NCBI GenBank assembly: GCA_902767775.1
Contig: CACXIP010000033.1
Span: 1 to 40,449, forward strand
DNA length: 40,449 nt
Direction of reading: 5' to 3'
Source: an uncultured Prevotellaceae bacterium
GTDB lineage: Bacteria > Bacteroidota > Bacteroidia > Bacteroidales > Bacteroidaceae
Positions 32,297 to 40,211 of this stretch are shown here, piece after piece. The position numbers and the translations under genes are program-made. Numbering within the stretch: the first letter of the stretch is position 1; every line of letters starts with the position of its first letter. The notes under the pieces are model-generated. The model was not told the DNA's origin. It was given only the letters and a program-made list of their open reading frames with translations, and ran no database searches.

Positions 32297-33400
32297 ATGA
32301 TAATACGTATTGATTATAAGCTTTTGGCAGTCATGGTGATGGGTGTCCTCATGAGTGCATGCAAAAATGAAGAGAAAAAGGACAAGCCCCAAGGACCAGT
32401 ACATTACAAAACTATGGTTGTGTCTGCTCATGACGTAACCCTTGAGCAAGCCTATACCGCCCGCCTCTCTGGCAGGCAGATAGTAGAAGTGCGCCCTCAA
32501 GTGTCGGGCAACATCACTCAAATCTGCATCAAGGAAGGCGACCAAGTAAGAAAAGGCCAGACATTGTTCGTGATTGACCAAGTGCCCTTTAAGGCCGCAC
32601 TTGAAATGGCTGTTGCCACGAGAAAGAGTGCGGAAGCCAAGTTGGCCACGGCACGGATGAACTACAAGAGCGAGGCTGGACTGAAAGAGAACAATGTGGT
32701 GTCTGATTTCTCTGTAGAGACCATGCGCAACGCACTACTTGAGGCCGAAGCCGCCTTAGCACAAGCCAAAGCACAGGAAAACAATGCCCGCAACAGTCTC
32801 TCCTATACCATTGTGAGAAGTCCGCTCACCGGCGTTGCATCTATGATACCCTGGCATGTAGGGGCTTTGGTGAGCAGCAACATCAACGAACCCCTTGTGA
32901 CCGTTGCCGACGACCATGAGGTATACGCCTATTTCTCCATCACTGAGAACCACACGTTCGACCTTATCAAACAATATGGTTCCATCAACCAATTCATTCA
33001 AAAGGCACCAGATGTGAAACTCAGGCTGAGCAACGGCAACGACTATGCCCTCGCCGGACACATTGATGCCATCAGCGGTTCGGTTGACAGTTCAACAGGT
33101 TCAGTCAACATGCGAGCCACCTTCCCCAACCCCAACAGGTTGCTCCACAACGGAGGAAGTGCCTCCATCATCCTGCCAACACGCCTCACCAACTGCATCG
33201 TTATACCCCAAGAAGCTACCTACGAACTACAGAACAAAATCTTTGTCTATAGGGTGGTCAACGGGGTGACCAAGGCCACACCTGTGGAGGTGCACCGACA
33301 GAACAACGGGCGCGAATACATCATCGACAACGGACTCAATGTGGGTGACACCATCATCGCCGAGGGAGCCGGACTGCTGAAAGAAGGGGTAAAAATATGA
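32297..33400 (+). CDS. RND efflux periplasmic adaptor lipoprotein
   Basis: 367 residues from the ATG at 32297, chosen because MIIRIDYKLLAVMVMGVLMSAC gives a proper lipoprotein signal (lipobox LMSAC). Adaptors of this HlyD/AcrA family join the inner-membrane RND pump to an outer-membrane channel. The lipoyl half-motifs are seen in VRPQVSGNITQICIKEGDQV (about 55-74) and SYTIVRSPLTGVASMI (about 150-165), separated by an alpha-hairpin with alanine-rich helices (LLEAEAALAQAKAQENNAR). The beta-barrel and membrane-proximal domains follow to the end. The stop overlaps the pump start by four bases (ATGA), so subunits are translated together. Confidence 0.93.
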   Translation: MIIRIDYKLLAVMVMGVLMSACKNEEKKDKPQGPVHYKTMVVSAHDVTLEQAYTARLSGRQIVEVRPQVSGNITQICIKEGDQVRKGQTLFVIDQVPFKAALEMAVATRKSAEAKLATARMNYKSEAGLKENNVVSDFSVETMRNALLEAEAALAQAKAQENNARNSLSYTIVRSPLTGVASMIPWHVGALVSSNINEPLVTVADDHEVYAYFSITENHTFDLIKQYGSINQFIQKAPDVKLRLSNGNDYALAGHIDAISGSVDSSTGSVNMRATFPNPNRLLHNGGSASIILPTRLTNCIVIPQEATYELQNKIFVYRVVNGVTKATPVEVHRQNNGREYIIDNGLNVGDTIIAEGAGLLKEGVKI

Positions 33401-36400
33401 ATGTAAGGACTTTTATCGACCGTCCTATACTATCGGGCGTCATATCTGTACTGATAGTGCTGGTGGGTGTTATTGCACTCATCCAACTCCCTTTGGAGCA
33501 GTTTCCCGAAATTGCTCCGCCCACCGTGCGCATCAATGCCAACTACACAGGAGCCAATGCCGAGACCGTGATGAAAAGCGTCGTCGTACCATTGGAGGAG
33601 GCCATCAATGGTGTGGAAGGCATGATGTATATGTCGTCGAGAGCCTCCAACACGGGAAACGCCAATATCTCCGTCTTTTTCAGGCAGGGAACAGACCCCG
33701 ACATGGCGATGGTCAACGTGCAGAACAGGGCCGCCACTGTCCAGGGAAGATTGCCCAGCGATGTGGTGAAAGGCGGTCTGACCGTCAGAAAACGTCAGTC
33801 GAGCAACATCAAGCAGATTACTGTGTACAGTCCCGATGACACTTTCGACCGCACCTTTCTCGCCAACTATACGAAAATCAACATTGAGCCCCGTCTGAGC
33901 CGCATCGCAGGCGTCGGCGAGGTGAACGTCATTGGTGCCGATTACTCCATGCGCATCTGGCTCGACCCGCTGAAGATGGCACGTTATGGCATTACTCCCG
34001 CTGATGTCAGCAAGGTGCTCAGCGAGCAGAACGTAGAGGTGGCTACCGGTACACTTGGTGCAGACTCTCCCAACACTTTTCAGTATATCCTCAAATACCG
34101 CGGAACATACGAGGAAGAGCAAGGCTATGAGCAAATGGTCGTCCGCTCCCTGCCCAATGGCGACGTACTCCGCATAGGTGACATCGCAAAGGTAGAGTTA
34201 GGCTCACAAAACTACAACTACATCGGCGAGACAAACGGGCATCCCAGTGTCAACGTCTCCATCAATCAAGTCTCCGGTTCCAACGCCAATGAGATTATCG
34301 AACAGATAGACCGTGAGGTGGAAGACATACGCGCCGGACTGCCACCGGGAATCGCCATCGACGACCTTGAGTCGAAGAAAGATTTCCTCGATGCCTCCAT
34401 CAAGAGCGTGCTCAAGACACTTTTTGAGGCCCTGCTGCTCGTCATCCTCGTGGTGTATATTTTCTTGCAGAGTTTCCGCTCCACAGTGATACCCGCCATT
34501 GCCATCGGTGTTTCGCTCATCGGCACGCTTGCCGTCCTCTATGCCATCGGTTTCTCACTCAACATGCTCACATTGTTTGCCTTGGTGCTCGTCATCGGTA
34601 CCGTGGTCGACGATGCCATAGTTGTAGTCGAGGCCGTGCAGGCGAAATTTGACGAGGGAGAACGTTCAGCCTACGATGCCACGACGAAAGCCATGGGCGG
34701 CATCACCTCGGCACTCGTCACCACCACCTTAGTATTTATGGCAGTCTTCGTGCCTGTCTGCTTTATCAATGGTGTGACCGGCACCTTCTATACCCAGTTT
34801 GGACTCACCATGGCCATTGCCGTCGCCATCTCCCTCTTCAACGCCCTTACCCTGTCGCCCGCCCTCTGCGCACTGATTATGACACCCCATGCCGATGAGG
34901 AGCAAGGAGAAAAACTGAGTTTCTCGTCCCGTTTCCACATCGCTTTCGACTCCGCATTCCACCGCATTGTGCTCAAATACAAGAGGATGGTCGGTTGGCT
35001 GTTCCGTCACAAATGGTTGCCTGCCCTTTTGGTGGTCGTGGCTGCAGCAGGCCTTGCCATGCTGATGAAGACCACAAAGACCGGACTTGTGCCAAAGGAA
35101 GACATGGGGACTATATATGTCAACGTGCAATCGTCACCCGGTTCGACACTGAGACAAACCTACGGCATCATGAAGGAAGTGGAGAAACGCATCAAGGACT
35201 TGCCGCAGATACGCATGTACTCACTCGTCGCCGGCAACAGTGTCGGTTTCGACCAGTCTTCCTCCAGCGGCAACTTCACCCTTAAGTTAAAGAACTGGAA
35301 CGAGCGCAAAGGAAAAGGCAACGATGTGGATGCCATCACCGAGGAAATCTACAAGCGCACATCCGACATCTCCAATGCGAAAATTCAGGTCAGCACTCAG
35401 GCCATGCTTCCAGGTTTCGGAAGAACGAATGGGTTTGAAGTACACCTACAGGACAAGAAGGGAGGCACCATCGAGGAGCTGATGGCCGAAACCAACCATC
35501 TCATTGGTGCCCTCAATGAACGTCCAGAAATCAGCCGCGCCTTCACCAACTTCTCACTCAATTACCCCCAATACCGTGTCGAAGTAGACGCTGCGTTGTG
35601 CAAGCGGCATGGGGTATCTCCCAACGACGTGCTGTCAGCCCTTCAGGGATATATAGGCGGTCTGTATGCCTCCAATTTCGTGAGGTTCACCAAACTATAC
35701 CGCGTGATGGTGCAAGCCTCGCCAGAATATCGATTGGACGAAGAGTCGCTCAACAACATCTTCGTCAAGACCAGCAGTGGGGATATGGCTCCCATCGGAC
35801 AATATCTCACCCTCACCCGTGTGTTTGGCTCTGAGACCCTGTCGCGCTTCAACCTATTCCCCTCCATTGTGTTGAACGGTATGCCTGAGGAGGGTTACAG
35901 CACCGGACAGGCCATCGCCGCCATCAGGGAAGTGACAGCAGAGGTGCTGCCAGAAGGTTATGGATATGAGTTCGGCGGCATGACCCGTGAGGAGGCAGCA
36001 GCGGAGAACACCACCACCTTGGTATTCATCATCTGCATCATCTTCATCTATCTTATCCTTTGCGCCCTCTACGAAAGTCTGCTGATACCCCTTGCAGTGA
36101 TTCTCAGTGTACCCTTTGGACTGGCAGGCTCATTCATCTTCGCGCAGATATGGGGATTGGAGAACAACATCTACATGCAGACCGGACTCATCATGCTTAT
36201 CGGACTGCTTTCCAAGACGGCCATCTTGCTGACGGAATATGCCTCCGAGCGCCGCCGGCAGGGAATGGGCATCACAGAAGCTGCACTCGACGCCGCCGGG
36301 GTGCGCCTTCGTCCCATCCTGATGACCTCGATGACGATGGTGTTTGGCCTTCTTCCGCTTGCCCTTGCCACAGGAGTGGGCGCCAATGGCAATCAATCGC

Positions 36401-36510
36401 TTGGTGTGGGCGCCATCGGCGGCATGCTCATCGGCACCATCTCACTGCTCTTTATCGTTCCCACGCTCTTTGTGGTCTTCCAGACGATAGAGGAAAAGAT
36501 TAAAAAATGA
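33397..36510 (+). CDS. RND multidrug efflux pump, AcrB/HAE1 type
   Basis: 1037 residues, inner-membrane trimer driven by protons. The N-terminal helix (FIDRPILSGVISVLIVLVGVIALIQLP), two large periplasmic loops and twelve membrane helices follow the AcrB plan. The proton-relay aspartates are Asp405 and Asp406 in GTVVDDAIVVVE (helix 4), and the matching lysine is in LLSKTAILLTEYA (helix 10). The length is typical of HAE1 pumps. Substrates cannot be predicted; drugs, bile salts and detergents are usual. Only the adaptor and pump genes are present. A bidirectional terminator follows 6 bases after the stop, so the outer-membrane TolC-like channel must be encoded elsewhere. Confidence 0.96.
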   Translation: MNVRTFIDRPILSGVISVLIVLVGVIALIQLPLEQFPEIAPPTVRINANYTGANAETVMKSVVVPLEEAINGVEGMMYMSSRASNTGNANISVFFRQGTDPDMAMVNVQNRAATVQGRLPSDVVKGGLTVRKRQSSNIKQITVYSPDDTFDRTFLANYTKINIEPRLSRIAGVGEVNVIGADYSMRIWLDPLKMARYGITPADVSKVLSEQNVEVATGTLGADSPNTFQYILKYRGTYEEEQGYEQMVVRSLPNGDVLRIGDIAKVELGSQNYNYIGETNGHPSVNVSINQVSGSNANEIIEQIDREVEDIRAGLPPGIAIDDLESKKDFLDASIKSVLKTLFEALLLVILVVYIFLQSFRSTVIPAIAIGVSLIGTLAVLYAIGFSLNMLTLFALVLVIGTVVDDAIVVVEAVQAKFDEGERSAYDATTKAMGGITSALVTTTLVFMAVFVPVCFINGVTGTFYTQFGLTMAIAVAISLFNALTLSPALCALIMTPHADEEQGEKLSFSSRFHIAFDSAFHRIVLKYKRMVGWLFRHKWLPALLVVVAAAGLAMLMKTTKTGLVPKEDMGTIYVNVQSSPGSTLRQTYGIMKEVEKRIKDLPQIRMYSLVAGNSVGFDQSSSSGNFTLKLKNWNERKGKGNDVDAITEEIYKRTSDISNAKIQVSTQAMLPGFGRTNGFEVHLQDKKGGTIEELMAETNHLIGALNERPEISRAFTNFSLNYPQYRVEVDAALCKRHGVSPNDVLSALQGYIGGLYASNFVRFTKLYRVMVQASPEYRLDEESLNNIFVKTSSGDMAPIGQYLTLTRVFGSETLSRFNLFPSIVLNGMPEEGYSTGQAIAAIREVTAEVLPEGYGYEFGGMTREEAAAENTTTLVFIICIIFIYLILCALYESLLIPLAVILSVPFGLAGSFIFAQIWGLENNIYMQTGLIMLIGLLSKTAILLTEYASERRRQGMGITEAALDAAGVRLRPILMTSMTMVFGLLPLALATGVGANGNQSLGVGAIGGMLIGTISLLFIVPTLFVVFQTIEEKIKK

Positions 36511-36516
36511 AAATTA

Positions 36517-36552
36517 ATGGCCTCATGATTCATCAAGAACTCATGAGGCCAT
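36517..36552. terminator. Bidirectional terminator between the efflux genes and uxaC
   Basis: ATGGCCTCATGA (36517-36528) and its exact complement (36541-36552) form a 12-bp stem with a 12-base loop. TTT follows on the plus strand, and TAATTTTCATTTTTT follows on the minus strand. It lies between two convergent transcripts and can serve both. Confidence 0.85.
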
Positions 36553-36575
36553 TTGCGTTGTAGTGTGCGTAACTA

Positions 36576-37979
36576 TCAATAGAAATTGAAGTAGCGGCGT
36601 GCGTTGTTGTAACTGATGTCCTCGACCATGCGGGAAAGCGACTCCATATCGTAGGGCAGGAGACCTTTCTCCACATCATTGCCCAACAGGTTGCAAAGCA
36701 GGCGGCGGAAGTACTCATGGCGCGGATAGGACAGGAACGACCTAGAGTCGGTCAGCATACCCACGAAACGGCTAAGGAGTCCGAGCACAGAGAGTGCATT
36801 CATCTGCCTGGTCATACCATCAAGTTGGTCGTTGAACCACCAACCAGAGCCAAACTGTATCTTTCCTGGGCAAGAACCATCCTGGAAGTTGCCGAGCATA
36901 GTGGCAATCACCTCGTTGGCGCACGGGTTGAGTGTATAAATAATGGTGCGTGTAAGCTTGCCCTCAGCATTGAGATGGTTGAGGAAATGGCTCATGGCAC
37001 GAGCTGTGTTGAACTCACCGATGGAGTCAAAGCCTGTATCCGGACCGAGACGGTCATACATAAGACTGTTGTTGTCGCGGATGGCGCCATAGTGGAACTG
37101 CTGAGTCCAATCGCTGGCATGGTCCATCTCAGCCATGACAGTGAGGAAGCAATGCTTGTACTGGCGGGCCTCATCAGCGAGCAACGACTGTCCGCGCATT
37201 GCCTTTGAGAAGATGACCTCAATCTGGCTGTCGGTGTAGGGCTCATCATAGAACTCCTCTATGCCATGGTCGCTCAGACGGCATCCGTTCTCATGGAAGA
37301 AGTCATGGCGTTTCTGCAAAGCATCGACCATGTCTTTGAAGGTCTTAATTTCCATGTCGGCAACCTCAGCCAACTTTTTCACGTATGCAGCGAACTCCGG
37401 TTTCTCGATGTTCATCGCCTTGTCGGGACGCCATGCCGGAATCATCTTGATTTCAAAACCACTCTCACGTGTCTGCTTATGGAAGCGCAGGTCGTCAACC
37501 GGGTCGTCGGTGGTGCACACGCACTCCACATTATAGCGGCGCATGAAACCACGTGCGGTGTACTCAGGCAGTTGGAGTTTCTCGTTGCACTCATCAAAAA
37601 TCTCTCGGGCAGTTTTGGGGCTTAGCAGTTTGTCTATGCCGAAAGCCGTCTTCAGCTCAAGGTGCGTCCAGTGATACAACGGGTTGCGGAAAGTATAAGG
37701 CACGGTCTCTGCCCATTTCTCAAACTTCTCCCAATCGGAGGTGTCGGAACCGGTGCAGAAGCGCTCATCCACGCCATTGGTGCGCATTGCGCGCCACTTG
37801 TAGTGGTCACCACCGAGCCAAACCTCAGTAATTGACTTAAACTTGTGGTCGGTAGCCACCATCTCGGGGATGAGGTGGCAGTGGTAATCGATGATGGGCA
37901 TGCGTGAAGCATGATTGTGGTAAAGTTCCTGCGCTGTTTTGGTTTCAAGCAGGAAATTCTCGTCCATGAACTTTTTCAT
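36576..37979 (-). CDS. uxaC: Glucuronate/galacturonate isomerase
   Basis: 467 residues, cytoplasmic. UxaC interconverts D-glucuronate with D-fructuronate and D-galacturonate with D-tagaturonate, the entry step of uronic acid catabolism. Amidohydrolase-like TIM barrel signatures are present: MPIIDYHCHLIPEMVATD (residues about 28-45), WLGGDHYKWRAMRTNGV (about 54-70), VECVCTTDDPVDDLRFH (about 150-166) and a C-terminal LTDSRSFLSYPRHEYFRRLL (about 410-429). Length matches the family. Other uronate genes (uxaB, uxuA, kdgK) are not adjacent. With GH106 and GH2 in the window it fits use of pectin-derived sugars. It is a single-gene unit with a terminator after it and a promoter shared back-to-back with ansA. 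Confidence 0.97.
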   Translation of the reverse strand: MKKFMDENFLLETKTAQELYHNHASRMPIIDYHCHLIPEMVATDHKFKSITEVWLGGDHYKWRAMRTNGVDERFCTGSDTSDWEKFEKWAETVPYTFRNPLYHWTHLELKTAFGIDKLLSPKTAREIFDECNEKLQLPEYTARGFMRRYNVECVCTTDDPVDDLRFHKQTRESGFEIKMIPAWRPDKAMNIEKPEFAAYVKKLAEVADMEIKTFKDMVDALQKRHDFFHENGCRLSDHGIEEFYDEPYTDSQIEVIFSKAMRGQSLLADEARQYKHCFLTVMAEMDHASDWTQQFHYGAIRDNNSLMYDRLGPDTGFDSIGEFNTARAMSHFLNHLNAEGKLTRTIIYTLNPCANEVIATMLGNFQDGSCPGKIQFGSGWWFNDQLDGMTRQMNALSVLGLLSRFVGMLTDSRSFLSYPRHEYFRRLLCNLLGNDVEKGLLPYDMESLSRMVEDISYNNARRYFNFY

Positions 37980-38040
37980 AAGTAAGTAAGATAAAACTGT
38001 TTATAGTTGATGTTATGTTTTTAAGGCTGTTTTAAGTTTT

Positions 38041-38074
38041 GCAAATTTACGAAAAAAGTTTTGAAAAGCGGAAA
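38041..38074 (-). promoter_or_regulatory. Promoter of uxaC
   Basis: Minus-strand TAAATTTGC (38049-38041) is a consensus -7 box. TTTC at 38074-38071, one mismatch, lies 21 bases upstream. It overlaps the ansA promoter on the other strand. Confidence 0.55.
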
Positions 38075-38090
38075 CAATTCCTTATATTTG
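38060..38090 (+). promoter_or_regulatory. Promoter of ansA
   Basis: TTTG (38060-38063), 19 bases, TATATTTG (38083-38090). The start near 38096 would leave about 15 bases before the ATG at 38111. Confidence 0.75.
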
Positions 38091-38110
38091 CAGTAAAAAT
38101 TACGCAAACG

Positions 38111-39184
38111 ATGTCGTACGACTCATCCCCCACCCCATCCACTGGTCTTGCATCACCAAGAGGCAAGGTGCTGCTTATCTACACGGGCGGCACCATAGGC
38201 ATGGGTTGCAATCCCCGCACCCATGCCTTGGAACCATTGGATTTCAATCATTTGGTAGACAATCTCCCAGAGTTCAAATATCTGGAAACAGGAATCGACA
38301 CCTATTGCTTCACCCCACCCGTCGACTCCAGCGACATGAGTCCGCAGCTGTGGGCCGAACTGGTGAAGCTCATTTCTGACCGCTATGACGATTACGATGG
38401 TTTTGTGATTCTCCACGGCACCGACACGATGGCATATACTGCCTCAGCCCTGTCGTTCATGTTGGAGAACCTTACTAAGCCAGTCATTCTTACTGGCAGT
38501 CAGTTGCCCATCGGTCAGTTGCGCACCGATGGCAAGGAGAACTTGGTAACCAGTATCGAACTTGCCTCCGCCTGTCATCCCGACGGGCGTGCCATCGTAC
38601 CCGAGGTATGCATCTATTTCGGCGGCCGCCTGCTACGCGGCAATAGGTCGACCAAACAGTCGGCAGATGGCTTTGATGCCTTCGCCACCTTCAACTATCC
38701 CGTCCTGTGCCATGCAGGAGTCAACTTCGTCTACCACCACCACCACATCCTCAAACCCGACTACAGCCGAGGCATGACACCCCACACCGCGATGGACACC
38801 AACGTCATCGTGCTGTCGCTGTTCCCCGGCATCCAAGAGTATTTCCTGCGCCATGTCCTTGAGGCGCCAGAATTACGCGCCATCGTGATGCGCACCTTCG
38901 GCAGCGGCAACGCCCCCCACAGTCCAGGACTGATGCAGTTGCTGAAAGAGGCAAGTCTCCGTGGTGTCACGGTAGTCAACATCAGCCAGTGCGTGTCGGG
39001 AGCAGTGGAGATGGTGCGCTACAACACCGGTCTTCAGTTGCAGGATGCCGGAGTGGTGAGCGGATACGATGGTACGGTGGAGAGTGCGGTGACCAAACTG
39101 ATGCATCTGCAGGCCCGCTACAGCGACCCCGAACTCATCAGGAAATACATGAACCAATCGCTATGCGGGGAAATAAGTGTTTGA
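38111..39184 (+). CDS. ansA: Type I (cytoplasmic) L-asparaginase
   Basis: 357 residues from the ATG at 38111, which sits 21 bases after a consensus promoter; an in-frame ATG at 38039 would lie upstream of that promoter. The enzyme hydrolyses asparagine to aspartate and ammonia. The two catalytic threonine sites are intact: VLLIYTGGTIGM (about residues 20-31) and VILHGTDTMAYTASALSFML (about 98-117). GSQLPIGQLRTDGKENL and the C-terminal domain (ALR/AIVMRTFGSGNAP) complete the family fold. There is no signal peptide, as expected for type I. The first 17 residues are Ser/Pro-rich. It is followed directly by heptamer repeats and no clear terminator. Confidence 0.95.
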   Translation: MSYDSSPTPSTGLASPRGKVLLIYTGGTIGMGCNPRTHALEPLDFNHLVDNLPEFKYLETGIDTYCFTPPVDSSDMSPQLWAELVKLISDRYDDYDGFVILHGTDTMAYTASALSFMLENLTKPVILTGSQLPIGQLRTDGKENLVTSIELASACHPDGRAIVPEVCIYFGGRLLRGNRSTKQSADGFDAFATFNYPVLCHAGVNFVYHHHHILKPDYSRGMTPHTAMDTNVIVLSLFPGIQEYFLRHVLEAPELRAIVMRTFGSGNAPHSPGLMQLLKEASLRGVTVVNISQCVSGAVEMVRYNTGLQLQDAGVVSGYDGTVESAVTKLMHLQARYSDPELIRKYMNQSLCGEISV

Positions 39185-39306
39185 ATTTGAGATTTGAGAT
39201 TTGAGATTTAAGATTTAAGTTTTGAGATTTAAGCTTCGCTTGATTGTCGGCTGCACCTCGGCATTCTGAAAGCAAGCTTTCGACTGCACTCGGTTGGCAC
39301 GACAAT
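39184..39306. repeat. Heptamer array and a 64-bp element after ansA
   Basis: From the last base of the ansA stop, five 7-bp units (AATTTGA, GATTTGA twice, GATTTAA twice) run to 39218. At 39243-39306 follows a 64-bp segment bounded by ATTGTCG/CGACAAT. It contains CTGCACCTCGG and CTGCACTCGG as near direct repeats around a perfect hairpin GAAAGC-AA-GCTTTC (39268-39281). It looks like a dispersed intergenic element; copies elsewhere cannot be checked here. Confidence 0.65.
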
Positions 39307-39385
39307 TGAGTTTTGAGTTTTGAGATTTTATGACTGCAGAATTATAAAACAAACATACATTTATTCATTTTAAAAGCAAGAACCT

Positions 39386-39928
39386 ATGAAAGAACTGAAA
39401 GGAACCAAGACCGAGCGCAATTTGCAGGAGGCCTTTGCCGGTGAGAGCCAAGCACGCAACAAGTACACCTATTGGGCATCAAAAGCCAAGAAAGACGGCT
39501 ATCAGCAAATAGCAGCCATCTTCGAGGAAACCGCCAACAACGAGAAGGAACACGCCAAGATGTGGTTCAAACTGCTCGAGGGAGGCAGCATCCGTTCAAC
39601 GACCGACAACCTCCTTGCTGCAGCAGAGGGTGAGAACTTTGAGTGGACAGGCATGTATGAGCGCATGGCACAAGAGGCAGAGGAAGAAGGATTTGACGAG
39701 ATTGCCGCCAAATTCCGCGCAGTAGCTGCCATTGAGAAGCACCACGAAGAGCGCTATCGCCGCCTGCTGAAAAACATCGAGGACGGTATAGTGTTCTCAC
39801 GCGACGGAGACTGTATCTGGCAATGCCGCAACTGCGGACACATCGTCATCGGCAAGGCTGCGCCCGAAGTTTGTCCTGTCTGCGACCATCCGCAAAGTTA
39901 CTTTGAGTTGGTAGCCGAGAACTATTGA
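39386..39928 (+). CDS. rbr: Rubrerythrin
   Basis: 180 residues, cytoplasmic. Rubrerythrin reduces hydrogen peroxide in anaerobes. The N-terminal four-helix bundle carries the di-iron ligands in [35 protein letters not shown] (ExxH), [15 protein letters not shown] and [10 protein letters not shown]. The C-terminal rubredoxin domain (about 147-180) has CRNCGH and CPVCDH, giving four cysteines for one iron. The length, slightly under the 191 of Clostridium or Desulfovibrio, is within range. It stands alone, 201 bases after ansA, and no consensus promoter is obvious in the AT-rich leader. The gene complements the Bat cluster as an oxygen-defence function. Confidence 0.96.
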   Translation: MKELKGTKTERNLQEAFAGESQARNKYTYWASKAKKDGYQQIAAIFEETANNEKEHAKMWFKLLEGGSIRSTTDNLLAAAEGENFEWTGMYERMAQEAEEEGFDEIAAKFRAVAAIEKHHEERYRRLLKNIEDGIVFSRDGDCIWQCRNCGHIVIGKAAPEVCPVCDHPQSYFELVAENY

Positions 39929-40066
39929 TTTTTTCAAAGTATTTCGACACAAAGATGCAGAGGTACAGAGAATCTTTTTTCTTTGTATCTCTGTTTCTTT
40001 TTTTAACTTAGAGGTACTGAGACACTGAGATTATTTAACTCAACCTTCTCAAGTTGAAAGGAATGT

Positions 40067-40094
40067 AGGAGTGTGAGAGTATAGGAGTGTAGAC
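40067..40094. repeat. Degenerate octamer array near the right end
   Basis: GGAGTGTG, AGAGTATA and GGAGTGTA, followed by GAC. This is a diverged copy of the octamer arrays at 16841 and 19316, with the same GGAGTNTAGAC end. Confidence 0.6.
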
Positions 40095-40095
40095 G

Positions 40096-40176
40096 AATGT
40101 CTAGGGAATCAAGGATTTTAGGAATTCATCACCGCCAGCGGCTATATTTCCATTGTTCCTCTATTCCCTAGACATT
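40096..40176. repeat. 14-bp inverted repeat with 53-bp interior
   Basis: AATGTCTAGGGAAT (40096-40109) and its exact complement (40163-40176) flank a 53-bp interior without coding potential. It starts right after the octamer array and lies 36 bases past the stop of the partial secreted protein. It may be a terminator-like structure or the ends of a very small non-autonomous element. Confidence 0.6.
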
Positions 40177-40211
40177 TATACCCATGACCGGGAGCGGTCA
40201 ATAACCATAAG

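Noticed and set aside
38039-38110. N-terminal extension of the asparaginase
   Set aside because: The upstream ATG precedes the consensus promoter at 38060-38090, so it would not be in the transcript.
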